From NCBI GenBank assembly GCA_001584585.1, contig LSYV01000039.1, forward strand, positions 601,849 to 624,996: DNA of 23,148 bases, given 5' to 3'. How positions within the stretch are numbered: position 1 is the stretch's first letter; every line of letters starts with the position of its first letter. A program made the translations under genes and the position numbers. The notes under the pieces were generated by a model. The model made no database searches. It had not been told where the DNA came from and worked only from the letters and a program-made list of their open reading frames with translations. Shown piece by piece: positions 1-11,471 of the stretch. The stretch comes from Gonium pectorale. Taxonomy: Eukaryota; Chlorophyta; Chlorophyceae; Chlamydomonadales; Volvocaceae.

Positions 1-3000
1 TGCTGCCGCTCCGCTCCCACCGCTCCCTGCTACACCTGGGCTGGGATCACTGTGACAACGACTCGGCGCCCCTGGCGCAGCTGCAGCCCTCGGGCACCGA
101 CCCGTGGGCCGGCCACAGCCATGCCGGCGGCGGCGGCACTCCAACCGGCATAACCGCTTCGCACCCACTGCCGATGCGGCCAGGCGAGGATGCAGACCCC
201 GGCGGCGGCGGTGGCGGCGGCGGGGTGCGGGGGTTCTGGAGGAACGCCGGCGTGAGTGGCGGTGGCGGTGGCTTGCTGAGAGGCTATGAACCCGGCTCCC
301 CGCATGTTGCTGGCGTTTGCGCTGCCGGCGGCCTTGACTCAGAACCAAACTCCGTCCTGGGGCGGAGGAGTCGGCCGCCGGGCATATCCAGCCGCACCGG
401 CCTGCCGCACGGGCTATGTCACGTGGGGCCGGGGCCGGGCCACGACGGTGCGGACGACAACGACGACAACGAACACAACGACGACGGTCTTGACAACGGA
501 AACGAGAACGAGAACGACGACGACAACCAGAACGGCCCGGACGGCAGCCGGGTGGTGAGCGTCGGTGTGCTGGGAGCGCATGCCACAGGAAGCGGGTACG
601 GCAGCGGGTACGGCACCACTCCTAGCGGCCCCGTCAGCGACACCTCGTGGCGGGCGGTGGCGGCGCATGTGGCGGCAGTGGCCGAGGTGGAGGCCGAGGC
701 ACGAAGCTCCCACGATCTCGCCCACCACACCGCCGGCCGGAGCAGCAGCGGCCTGCTGCTTGCGTCCAGGGCGCACTCGAGGCTCTCCCACGATGCGGCA
801 CCGGCCGCCACGATAGCCGCCGCAGCGGCGGCAGACAGCCCAGCGGCGTCGGCCGCCAAGGGCAGCGGCAGCAGCGCCTCCCTGCCCTCACTGATGCTCC
901 CAAGCCTGCCGCCGCAGCTGGTCTTGACATGCGTGCCTGGCTTGCCGACCCACGGCTCGTCGGCCTCGTCTGCGGCCCTGCAGCTGACGCCCGTCGGGGG
1001 CCGGCCAGAGGGCCCAATGTCGCTGCCGGACGTGCCGGAGGAGTCTGGGCCGATCAGCTTTGGAGACGAGCGCTCGGTCCTGCCCGCTGAGCTGTACGGA
1101 CGGGCGGGGGGCGACGATGCGGACCGGGAGCGCAGGGCGGCAGTGGAGGTGGGGGAGAGCGGCAGCGTCGTCGCGGCGGGAGGGTACGACGTTGACAGCG
1201 GGGAGGGCGCTCACGCGCGGACGGAGGAGGGGCCCCTGCTGCGCCGTGTGACGGAGGAGGAGGACGAGTACATTTCCATGCATGTGCCGCGGGTGGGCGG
1301 CAGCAGCAGCGGCGGCGCCGGCGGCGCAGCTGGGGCCGACGGCGGCGGCAGCGGAGGCAGAGCCGAAGCCAGCGGTGGTGCGGACGGCCAGGGGCGCACC
1401 AGCGGCGGCACCCGCGGCGGCGTCATCGCGGCGCTGTGGAACGTCAGGGCCGGACGTGCACGCGATTCCTCGCCCGTGCGCGGCGCTGCCACTGGGCCCC
1501 TCCCCGCCCCTGCCGGACGCATGAGTCGCAGCGCCACCGGCTCACTCGCCTCAGCGCCCCTCGCGCAGTTCAACCCCTTGGCATACGGCCTTGGCGGCGG
1601 CGGCAGCGGTGGCTGTGACGCGCCCAGCGCAGCAGCTTCGCCAGTGGCGCGTTCAGCCTCCCACCATTCGGCCGCCGGTGCAGCGGCTCCAACGGGCCTC
1701 TCCCCCGCTGTCAGCCCCGTCAGGCAGGCCGTCGTCGGCAGCCGTGGCGGCAGCGCCAGCAGCCTGCAGCGTGGTCTACTGGCCTGGTCGCTAGCGGGGC
1801 GATCCTTGCGCTCTCCGCCGCAGGCGGCGGCGGCGTCAGCCGCCGCCGCTGCCGCCGCAACGGCGGCGGGGGCCGACAGCCCCGTCAGCAGCCCCGCTTC
1901 GGCGGCGCTGGTAAATCGCGGGGGCTCGCTGTCTCTCGACGGGCGCGTGAGGCCCCTCACGTCCTACTCGGGGCCGTGCCAGGGTGCCGACGGCCGGCAC
2001 AGCGGCCGCCGGGGCCAGGTCCAGGGCGTCCTGTCGTCGCCGTTGCTGGGGCCGCAGCTGCCCACCTCCGTTGCGCAGCTGGTGGCCCGGCTGGCGAGCG
2101 GGCGGCGCGGCAGCGGCAGCATGGTTTCGCCCGAGGCCTCAAGGAGCCCCTCACGGCTGGCGCTGCGCTGGCCGCGGCGCTCCCGCGGCAGCGGAGCCGG
2201 CGGAGGCGGTTGCGGCAGCAGCAGCGAGGGCGGCACCGCCACGGCCACCAACACCGTCGCGAGCAACTCGGGCGCCAACAGCGGCAGCGAGCTGCCCACT
2301 CCGTCTCGCGAGGTGGCGCCCGGCTCGCCCGTGGGGTCCCGGGAGCTGGCGCCGGCCAGCTCAGCCCCGCTGCCGACGGCGCTGCTGCCGCACAGCCGCG
2401 CGCACAGCAGGCTGGGACCAGCGCTGGTGCAAGTGCAAGGGGCAGGGCTGGGGCTGGGGCAGGGGCCGCCGGCGCGGGTGGTTTCCCACTCGTCGGGCTC
2501 CCTGTCCCTGGCGCTGCCGCCGGGCTCTTCACGCGCCGAGGCCGGGGGGGCGCACCGCCATGGAGCGCTGGCGGCTGCCGGCGCGTCCGATCGCGGCCTC
2601 GCGGGGCGGGGGCTGTCGCCAGCGGCCGGGCCGGCGTCCGGCGGCGCGGCGGCCCTGGTGGCGTCCGTATCCGTTTCGTCGTTGGCCGCCGCGGTGTCCG
2701 CCAGCCATGACGACCTGACGGGGCCTGGCGGCGGCGGCGGCGGCCCCAGCCGCGAGACCTCCGTAATCAAACCATCGACGCAGCCCTCTCGTAGCGCTCT
2801 CAGCATCGGCGCCGCAGGCCCGTCGGCGGTTGCCGCTGCCGCCCTGGCGACGACGGGCTCGCCCTGCTTGGACTCGTTCAACTCCAGCGCCTCCACAGTC
2901 CAGGCCAGGAGGCGCCAGGCCGTGGTGGGCCATAGTGCGCGGCCCAGAATCGGTGACTGGATCACGGGCGTGTTCAGCGCCGCCGCCGCCGCTGCCACGC

Positions 3001-6000
3001 ACGGCGGCAGCGGCGTTGGTGTGGGGGTGCCGGGCCTCGGCGGCGGCGGCATCGGGCGGCGCAGCATCGGCGGCATCGTGTCAACGGCCAAACGGCCGTC
3101 GCACAACGGCGCGGTGGTGCACGGCAGCACGCATGGCGGCATACTGTGTTTCAGGTCCGGACGAGGAAGCAGGCGGGACGGAGAAAACACACACACACAC
3201 ACACTCTCACACACACACTCACACACAGGGCGCCTATAGAACTGTTTTGAGCATACCGTAGCGCATACATAACACAGGGCGCCTGTGACGACCCGCTGGG
3301 GAAAGGCCTAGCGCCAGACTAATTCTCTGCCAAGCCGACGAAGCCGTCCGCAAGCCTCGGGGGGTGTGCGGGTCCACGACGGTAGGCGATACTTGGGCCC
3401 TGGCCATGCGCTTTAGCTTGCGTCGTCCGCAGGCTGGTTGCGGCTTGCCTGGCAACGGACCTGAACCAAGCTGCAGGAGCCTGCCACATGCGCCCCGCCC
3501 GCTCGCGCAGGGGCTTCCGAGTGCGTGTGGGCGTGTGCAGCGGCCTCGTGGCGGGGCGCGACGTGGTGTACCGAAAGGACCTCAGCCGCCGCATGGCCTA
3601 CTCGGGCGTATGCATGCAGGTACGGACGTACGGCCTCACGAAGGCACTGTCGTACGGCCACGCGGTGGTGCTCGATGTAGCCGAGCGTACAAGCGCAGGT
3701 GGCCCCGTGGCGCCTCCCCTGTGTAGTGCCCCCGCCCGCCACACGCCCTCCCTGCCCCCACCTTGCACCTGCGTTGCTGGCCCCATCGGGCCCCTGACAT
3801 GTGCCCCGGCCCTGCTGCTGAACCGCCAGTTGACCAAGCTCGTGAGCGACGCGGCCGTGGGCGGTATGGTGCTGCTGAGCGCCTCCGCCGTGGAGCGCCT
3901 GCTGCCGCTGCCGCGGAGGGACATGCCGGTGTGCAGCGGGGCGGGGCGGGGCGGAGCGGAGCGGAGCGGCGGAGGGGTCCGGGCGGAAGGGGCCCACGTG
4001 GGCGGGCTCGCAGCAATGTCACCGGGCAGTTACTCCTACATCGGGAACTTACTTATATGGACCGAGACTTTGAAGGCAGCACTTCGGCGCCTGCTCCCCC
4101 CTACGCACGCCTTCGCCGCCGGACTGCGTCAGCCGCCGTGCGGACGACCGCTGCTAGATGCCCGCGTGTCCTCGCTGTACCCTATACCCATATAGTTGAA
4201 GCCCTGATGTCTGCATTGCCCCTCGCCCGCCCCCTCTGCCTCCGGCACGGGCAAACCAGGGCCTGGTCATTTGGCACAAGGGGCGCTTCCGGCTGGAGGA
4301 GAAGGGCACCGCCCGCCTGATCGTGCGCAACGCGTCCTCAGTGCCCGACGTCGCGCTGTTCGCCGACCTGCCCGAGCCAGCCGGCCCCAGCGCCGACAGC
4401 GCGCTCGCCCCCGCCCCCGCCACGGACAGCGTCTGCCGCATCGGCAGCGGCGGACTGGCGCCCCAGGACCTGTACCAGGCGCTCAGCCCGCAGCTGGCGG
4501 CCCGGCAGCTGCTGCTGGAGCGGCTGCCGCTGCGGACGCGGGGTCAGGTAATGCCGGGCGTGCTGGCGGCGCCGGTGGGGCATGTGACGCTGGCCATGGT
4601 GCAGGTGAGGCGGGGCGGGGGGCAGTGGGGTCAAGGAGGGCAGGGTGGGAGGGAGGTGAGGGAGGCACGGAGGGCAGGGTGTGTGGCACGGCATGGGGTA
4701 GTGGGTTTGGAAGGCAGTCGGCACGGCAGGGGGTGATCCCCCCGCCCAGGGGCTGGCGCCAGCCCAGGCTGTCCCAAGGCATTACCAGTAAGCTGGCTGC
4801 TTGTGCTGCCGCCTGCCCTTCACGGGCCGTTGCTGCGTTCGTGCCCGAGTTTGGCTCCTCGGCGCCGCGACGCCCGCGGTAGTGTATCCTCCCGCGGCTG
4901 TTACTGCGATGTCCCTCTGTTCCGCGACCGGTTTCCCTTCTTCATGACCCGCTGTTTCCCAGTCCCGACCTAAGCCGGTAGCCGGCATGACATCTGGGTT
5001 CCTGCGCGGACGCACGAAATGCATCCTCGGACCCATTCTTTTCACCCCTGCCCAGTGACGCGTTAGAACAGTCAGTGGCCGCCCGGTCCTCCTCCAACCC
5101 GCGCCTTCCTCGTGGCTCGCTATGCCGCCAACCCCACGCCCACGCCCATACCACGCCCACAGGTGGTTGGCGTGCCTGTGCTCATGGCCTGGAACGCGGT
5201 GGTGACGCGGCGGGCGCTGACGCTGCTGCACGAGGCGGCGCTGGAGCTGCTGCGCGCGGTCCCCGGGGGCTACCCCGCGCAGATGGAGGGCGGGCTGCTG
5301 CTGGCGGCGTTTGGAGCGCCGGTGGGTGTGGGACATGGCCTAGGGGCGGGGGCCGTTTCGTGTGGGGTTGTCGCCTGAGGGCGCAGTACGGGGGGCGAAC
5401 CGTTCAGGGCACAGGTGGACAGCAGGCGGCTGGGTGGTGGGCGGGATTAGGGAGGAGCGCGTCGGTGGTTGCACTGGTGGGTGGGCGGTAGCGGCAGCTC
5501 TCCTTACGCGCCCCGCGGCCGAGCCCCGTTTGCCGAGGTGATTGCTGGGGTGCCCTGCCCAGGGCGCCGCTCAGTCGCTCCCCTCCCCCTGCCGCCGCCT
5601 AGCCTCACCCTGCTGGGTACCTGTCCTGGTAGGCGCACCGAATGGCTCCTTCACTTGACCTCCTTGTGCCCTTTCGCCCGCGCCGGCGTTGGCCCACCTT
5701 GCCGTCCCCTAAAGCCCACTCATACGCCATATCCCCGACTCCTCGAACCCAGGCCGAGGCCGTCCGCTGGCTGCTGGCGCTGGAGGAGCACCTCCGCTCG
5801 CGGGTGGAGTGGCCCGAGCCGCTGCTGGGGCACGAGCTGGGCGACCAGCTGGTGGTGTCGGTGCCCGTCATGCCGGCGCTGTCGCAGCGGCGCGCCAGCA
5901 TCAACGGCACCGGAGGCGGAGGCGGCGGGGTTGGAGGTGGAGGCGGAGGCGCCAGCAACACGCAACTGCCGCAGCTGGGCCTGGGCTCAGCCAGCAGCCG

Positions 6001-8221
6001 CCGGCCCGACGCAGGGTCCTGGCTGTTCTTCGGCGGTGGTGCGGGAGGCGGAGGTGGGGGTGGGGGCGGCGTCGGCAGCGTCGGCGCCAGCTTTGTCAGC
6101 GCCGCCAGCAGCGTCTGGAACCGCCGCGTCAGCATCAGCGGCGCCGTCGGCGGCGGGGCTGGCAGCGGTAGCGGCGGCGGGCCTCGGTTCAGCCGTACTC
6201 GGACGTCGATCAGCTACCGCAGCGCGGCGGCGGCCGCCGTCATCGCCGCGGGATCCGGTGGCGCCCACACAACCGGTGGCTTCACAAGCCGGACCCCGGA
6301 GCGCTGCGCGTCGTCCGAGGTGCTGACCAAGCTGGCGGAGGCCAGCGGCGGCGGCCGGGCGACATTTGCGGGCCTGGAAGGAGGCCTGGGTGGCATCAGC
6401 GGGCACAGCGGACCGCTGAGAGGTCTACGCCTCGGGCCAGGTGGCGGCGGCGGCACGGCCCAGGCCAGCGGTAGCCCTGCGGCGCAGCCGCCGCGGCGTC
6501 CGCCACCGGGTCTACCGCCGCGCAGCCCCTCGCTCGCCCGGCGCTCGCCGCCCCTGTCGCACGCGTCCTCCACTCCGGCGCCACAGTATGCTGCATTGCC
6601 GGAGCGCCCGACTCCTGCCGGGCCGTGGACGCCCACCGCCCCCCAGTTGCCCCTCGACACCGACGCTGCGGCGGCAACGGTGGCCGCCGGCGGTACGGAG
6701 GCGCTGCCGGGCGACGAACTCCGGGACTTCACTAGGCATGCCTTGCAGTACAGCGGGTGGGACGTTGCTATGCAGACGTCCGCCATAGAAGGGCCGGGAA
6801 CAGGGTCTGCGGCGGGAGAGCCGTCGGCATTGGCCATCGTCACCTCCGGTACCGGTGATGGCGCGGGCGCCTGGGCGGCATCTGCCCCCGGGAGCCAGAC
6901 CTCTCGGCCCCGCGCTGCCGCAGGGCCCAAGCCCGGCGACCTGTTCAGCGGCGGCAGCGGTGGTCCTGGTGAGGGGGATCGCGCCTCTCGCGACACCGGC
7001 GGTGGCGGCAGCGGAGCTGGCGGCAGCTCCTTCCGCTCCGCCGCTGCCGCCGTCGCCGCCACAGAGGCCGAGTTCGGCAGCCGGGGCAGCGTCGTGTCAG
7101 TGGCCCGTGTCGGCATGGGCCGCCGCAGCCTGTCCGAGCGCCTGTCGCCCCTGCGCGCCAGCCGGCTGCTGCTGGACGCACCCCGCCCCACCGACGCGCT
7201 GTTCGCCCTCACGCCCAACCTGCACCCCGACCCCCGCCAGCCCAACGCTGACTTCATCGTCCTCCGCGGCTGCGACCAGCCGTCCCTCCGCCCCCCGCCG
7301 CGTTCCGCCGAGCCCCTGTGCTCCGACCCCGCCGCCGGGGGGACAGGAAGCGGCCCGGAGGCGCTGTCCCGCCGGCCCCTACACTTGGTCGGCGGCGCCG
7401 CTCCTGCAAGCCCCTCGCGACGGCCCCTGGCTCTGCGCGCCGGCGGTGGCGGGCCCGCTGGGTCCCCGCGGCTGCCCCCCTCGCCGTCGGGTCCCTCGGC
7501 GCACCCGTCCGGCAATACGTCGCCCCAATCTCCGACGCCCTCCACGCCGCCCCCCTGGGCTCAGGTCCCCTCCCACCACGCCTCACACACGCAGCTGGCG
7601 GCCCAGCTGGCGGCGGGTGCGGGTGCGGGGCCCTCGGGCGCGGGGCAGTCGCCCCACGTTGTAATGCAGACGGTGCTTCGGGGCCTGCGAGTGCGGTGCG
7701 CGGCCGAGGAGGGCCTCTTTGCGCAGGATGGCTCGGTCGACGCGGCGCGGCTGTACCGGGGGCAGCACGGCGGCCGGACCTTCTCCAAGCTCTCCCGGCT
7801 GTGCTGCCATGCGCTGATGGGGCAGGTCCTGTGCTCCCTGGCGGTCGCGAAGCGAATACACCGGGCAGCCGCCGCCGGCGACGCCGCCGCGCAGCAGCTG
7901 CGGCTGGCGGCGCTGCCAGGCGGCAGTGGAAAGCGGGCCGCCACGGCGACGGCGGCCGCCGCCGCAGCTGCGGCGGCGTCTGGCGGCAGCGAAGCTGAGA
8001 CGATGGCGGCGGCGGCGGCCGCCGCTGCCGCGGCCAGCGCGTGGGGCGCGGGGCTGGCATCTGAGGACGTGCTGACGACTGCGGAGGGGCTGGCAGGCGT
8101 ATCGCGGCCCAACGCAATGCCCGGCATGTCAAAGTCGGAGACATGGGTGTGCAGTTGGGCGCACAGGCCGGCGCTGGGCATGGGGACGATGGGCCTGGCG
8201 CCGGCACAGATCCCCGAGTGA
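1..8221 (+). CDS. Large protein with two class III nucleotide-cyclase-like domains, 5'-partial
   Basis: Six exons join in phase: 3-3154 (open from the window edge, so the gene starts upstream), 3511-3619, 3830-3928, 4260-4604, 5163-5321 and 5753-8221 (TGA stop). All introns are GT-AG, and the total is 6333 nt, exactly 2111 codons. Domain 1 (C-terminal half visible) has the strand motif ILCFRGFRVRVGVCSG across the first junction, then MAYSGVCMQ/LTKLVSDAAVGGMVLLS, then GRFRLEEKG. These match the class III cyclase segments RIGIHTG, G-x-x-VN-x-A-x-R...GQILVS and LKGKG. Domain 2 starts at APVGHVTLAMVQVVGVPVL (exons 4-5), continues GGYPAQMEGGLLLAAFGAP and WPEPLLGHELGD, and ends in exon 6 with VLRGLRVR and MGQVLCS. 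Both domains carry giant low-complexity insertions. The family makes cAMP or cGMP from ATP or GTP, but key residues look lost here, so a regulatory or scaffold role is an inference. Such multi-domain cyclase proteins are numerous in Chlamydomonas. The family call is strong; the activity and the exact C-terminus are less sure. Confidence 0.82.
3..3137 (+). other. Low-complexity Gly/Ser/Ala insertion in cyclase-like domain 1
   Basis: More than 1000 codons of exon 1 are Gly/Ser/Ala/Pro-rich with no recognisable fold. The stretch ends directly before the conserved strand GGILCFRGFRVR. Homopolymeric Gly and Ala runs are frequent, and 'RAHSRL' recurs (about 766-783 and 2397-2414). An acidic Asp/Asn tract lies near 445-543. 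The frame is open for the whole length and uses G/C-ending codons, which argues for real coding rather than an unspliced intron. Whether shorter introns are hidden inside cannot be excluded, because GT and AG pairs are common. Confidence 0.6.
3164..3228. repeat. (CA)n microsatellite in intron 1 of the cyclase-like gene
   Basis: From about 3187 to 3228 the sequence is almost pure CA dinucleotide with a few CT interruptions. It lies about 30 bases downstream of the intron 1 donor at 3155. Read in the exon 1 frame it would give a Thr/His repeat ending at a stop at 3237-3239, which is why exon 1 is better ended at 3154. Confidence 0.8.
5876..7672 (+). other. Low-complexity Gly/Ser/Ala/Pro insertion in cyclase-like domain 2
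   Basis: About 599 codons separate VVSVPVMP (end of the first half of cyclase-like domain 2) from VLRGLRVR (start of its second half). The insertion is Gly-rich at first (runs of GGG and GGGG), then Ser/Pro/Arg-rich. The region stays open in the frame of the flanking domain. It occupies the same place in domain 2 as the longer insertion does in domain 1. Some patches look less random, for example RRSLSERLSPLRASRLLLD near 7120-7176, and could be short interaction motifs. Confidence 0.65.
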
Positions 8222-8550
8222 GGGAGCCAGCTGGCCGCTGAGTGCCGCTGCAGACAGATAAAACGGAGGGAGAGGTGTAGGGCGGAGTAGGTGGAGTATG
8301 TGTGTGTGCTGAAGGCGTGCGCTAGAGGCGGCGCATGCGCTGTGCATTGTGCATGCAGGGACTTGCAGGGCGTACGATTGCACGAGGTGATGCGTGGAGG
8401 TGTCCCTTGCCCCGTGCGCTGCAGTCCGCGCACGTGGGAGGGGAAGGCGGCTCGCGTGGCCGGGTGATCCCGGTGAGTGCTGCGGCCTTTAGGGATGGGG
8501 CTGCGCGTGAGAAGGCATGGCTGGTGGCGCATGGCTGGGGCTGAGTAGTG

Positions 8551-8571
8551 CAGCAGCAGCAGCAGCAGCAG
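8551..8571. repeat. (CAG)7 trinucleotide repeat
   Basis: Seven perfect CAG units are followed by CAA and CGG. The repeat lies about 330 bases after the stop codon of the cyclase-like gene, probably in its 3' UTR. Confidence 0.85.
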
Positions 8572-8828
8572 CAACGGCGGCAGTTTCGTGGGCCGGGGTC
8601 GGGGTCGGACACACATCGACGCGCGGCGCACAACCAATCCACTATGCAGGGGCGTGCGTGGCCCCGCATTGGCTGGCAGCCAGAGTGTCGACGATGGGGG
8701 GGGGGGGAGGAGAGGGGGGCAGGTGCACGCCGAATGCGGGAGGGCGCAGGTGCGACGGGCCAGCGGCGCGGGCCTTGCCCCACGCGCCTCCCCCAACCCC
8801 CACCCCCCGCGGATGGGCTCGATGGGCG

Positions 8829-8846
8829 ACATGCGCGCGCGCATGT
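8829..8846. repeat. Perfect 18-bp palindrome of alternating purine/pyrimidine
   Basis: ACATGCGCGCGCGCATGT equals its own reverse complement and is alternating purine/pyrimidine throughout, a sequence type that favours Z-DNA or cruciform structure. Confidence 0.8.
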
Positions 8847-9111
8847 TTAGGTGCGACACTACAGCCATACGATTGCGTTGTTGTCCGGCAGGAATGTCGA
8901 TATATCATAGATCATGCGACGTCGTGCGTCACACAAGACGCACACGGGTGGCAGTCTGTTGGTGGTGCCGTACATCGCATACAGTTGTACTACTGCCATA
9001 CCCTGCGCACAACTTGCAGCACAGCCCCTGCGTGGAGCACCCTGTGCTGATGTGTGTTAACGAAATGCGGGTACCTTCAGTGATGTGTTTCTCACGACCT
9101 TTACTGGTAAT

Positions 9112-9125
9112 GTCATCATGATGAC
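9112..9125. repeat. Perfect 14-bp palindrome
   Basis: GTCATCATGATGAC is self-complementary. It lies in the convergent intergenic region and has no evident partner. Confidence 0.7.
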
Positions 9126-9327
9126 GCTGGTCTGACGCCCTCGTCTTTCCAGCTCCCTGGCTACGCCAGGCGCGGCGTCGTGCGCGCGCCAGTGCATTCC
9201 TGGCTGCAATTGGCCAGTTGTACGTGAACGTCCCTCGGCAGCGCTCGTGTTTCTTATTCTGATCGAACCGTGATTGTTTTGTTGGGGGCTCTTGGGTGTT
9301 CTGGGGTGGTCGCCGCGGGCGGGCGTT

Positions 9328-9361
9328 GGGGGGGGGGCGGACTGTGGGCGGGGGGGGGGGG
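9328..9361. repeat. G-run cluster (possible G-quadruplex)
   Basis: Two runs of about 10 and 12 guanines on the plus strand lie within 34 bases, separated by a short GGACTGTGGGC spacer. A further run of 12 G is at 8696-8707. Four or more G-tracts at this spacing meet the usual criterion for G-quadruplex folding. Confidence 0.6.
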
Positions 9362-11471
9362 CTTCGTCGCCCTTCCCTGAAGGGGGTCGTTGATGCCCCA
9401 AATGAACTGAAGAACTGGTGCAAGGGCATACAAAGTGCAGGGTGTTGGCGCTGTGCTTTTTGGTGTGGAGCGCCCTGGAGAGGTGGGGAGCCTGCATGTC
9501 TCGGGCACCGTGCACCGGGCTCTGCGCCGGGCAGATGCAGGGCGAGGCTGCGGAGGGCTCTGTACGCAAGCAGGTTCAAACCGTATGCCCCAACGACCCC
9601 ATCCCCTACAGACTTCAGACTGTCCCAGACTCTGTTCCATGGTGTACCAGTCAGCGGGCGGGTCACCATGGCCAGGCACTTGGGCTGGCACCCGGCACAG
9701 CTCTGTCGTCGCTCCAGTACCGCGTGGAAAGGGCCGGCAGTCGACCGGGCGAATCCGGTTGTTGGACTGGTGCTTGAAGGGGGCGTGTGCGATGCTGCAA
9801 CGCGATGCGGCACGACGACGACGACGACGAGGAGACTCGGCCGCGTTCATTCAGCAGTTGAACGGCCTTACACCGTGTCGCGAGCGCTAATCTGCGCCGC
9901 ACTGTATAGCACAGTTCCTTGGGTATGTCACATACCGCCGCCCTCGTCCGTTGCAGGACATATCAGCAGGCGCCCACAGGGGCGGCAGATCGCCAAACCC
10001 CGAGCACCTCGTCGCCACCCTTATTGCGCCCTGTGAGCTAAAAGAATCTCACCACCTTGAGTATCGCGACTTATGTTCAGTTTACTATCAAATTGCATGG
10101 ACTCTCAGTCACTAGATGACAGGCCGCCAACTAACACATTCCGAACAGCACCCTTCCCCGCCAACGGGGTGGCTACGCTCCAAACAGGCTAGGTATCCGC
10201 GCAGTGAGCCGCCGTCCTTCGATTGCAACCAACAACTGCAACTGCCAGCCGCCCGCATCGACTAGGGCCAACGCAAACGCTATTGCGCGCCCCTATCCCC
10301 TATGTACTCAAACCGCTTAAGCATACAATATGGTACTCTTCGCACTGTCGTACAAGTGTGCTCCCAAGGGCCCAGACCCCGGTACACCCCTCCACTACAT
10401 CTGCGGCTCCAAAGTCCGCCACCGGCCGCGCCAATCGCAGGCCGCCGCCCACAGGGCCCTCGCGTCCATAGGGCGGCCAGCTCGCTGCCTCCGTCTCGCT
10501 GATCATAGTTTCCGAACGTGTTTTGCCACAACCGCGCACAAGCACGGGCAGCTCGAAGCAACCACACACGGCGCTAACCCAGGTAGTGACCCGGCGCCCT
10601 CGCCTTCACAACCATCTCGACACCAAAAATGAATCGTCGTCGACGAACGAGCCGTCCCCAACCCAACCCAACTTTGACAAATTGCTGGTGCGGGCAGGGA
10701 CACAAAAGGCATGTCGCACCGTCCGCCCGCGGTCTGCCTGCCCGCCCAGAGAAGGGTCGCCCCTTGGGCCGGGCCTGCCTCAAATGCCGCGCGCAAGCAA
10801 CACTCACTCAGGGGAATCCTCAGGCCGCGGCCGGAACAGGAGCCCACACCAATCCACCATCTCAACCGCAGATGGCATCCGAGCCGACTGCACAGCCGAC
10901 GACCTTAATCGGAGGGAGGGCCCCTCGGACGCACACATCACTTCGTGATCAGCCGGGTCTATTGCACCCAAGGGCCAAGCGAACTCTTCCGTCCAGGACT
11001 GCCGCGCCGCCCTGTGGCCACCATCGCCTCCTGAGCTCTGCCAACAGCACCCACGAATGCCGGGGCACGCTGGGAGGTTTCAACATACGCCAGACTCCGA
11101 AACTGCCCGGCTGCCGTGGAAGTACAGGAGTGGGTGCCAACGGACCATCTGGCCCATTCGCCCAAGACCGAGCACCCAGAGCCCAGCCCAGGCCCCGCGT
11201 ATCAACCAGCTCCACATCAACGAGTATACAAAATAGCCTCTGTGTTTTTGATGTGGGCCGCACACGTATACACAATAATGAAGCCCCGCCGGCGTCGCCG
11301 CCGACCCCTGCCGCCACTCCGCAAGCCGTCTCCTACCAAACCGTTCCTTGCAACCAAGGCCCTCCCGAAAGCCGCCACCGCCCACCGCCCACGGCACACC
11401 GGTGACCCCACCCTGACCCCGCCCTGTTAACATCCCATCCCGCGTGACACCACGTGATTCCCACAGCCTGC

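Noticed and set aside
1964..3226. Long minus-strand open frame of about 420 codons opposite exon 1 of the cyclase-like gene
   Set aside because: It is the antisense shadow of a GC-rich coding exon. It has no recognisable motif, while the plus strand joins to conserved cyclase segments.
3155..3239. Extension of exon 1 to the stop at 3239 (Thr/His repeat tail)
   Set aside because: The tail is a translated CA microsatellite. Splicing at 3154 instead restores the conserved CFRGFRVRVG cyclase strand in phase.
6214..7545. Minus-strand open frame of about 443 codons opposite exon 6
   Set aside because: It is again antisense to a low-complexity coding exon. Stops are rare on both strands at this GC content.
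8929..9813. Minus-strand open frame of about 294 codons in the intergenic region
   Set aside because: It crosses G-run and low-complexity DNA, has weak codon bias and no recognisable domain. I could not support it as a gene.
10040..10340. AT-richer island considered as a transposon or tRNA locus
   Set aside because: No terminal repeats, no transposase-like frame and no tRNA cloverleaf motifs (T-loop GGTTCRA with matching stems) could be seen.
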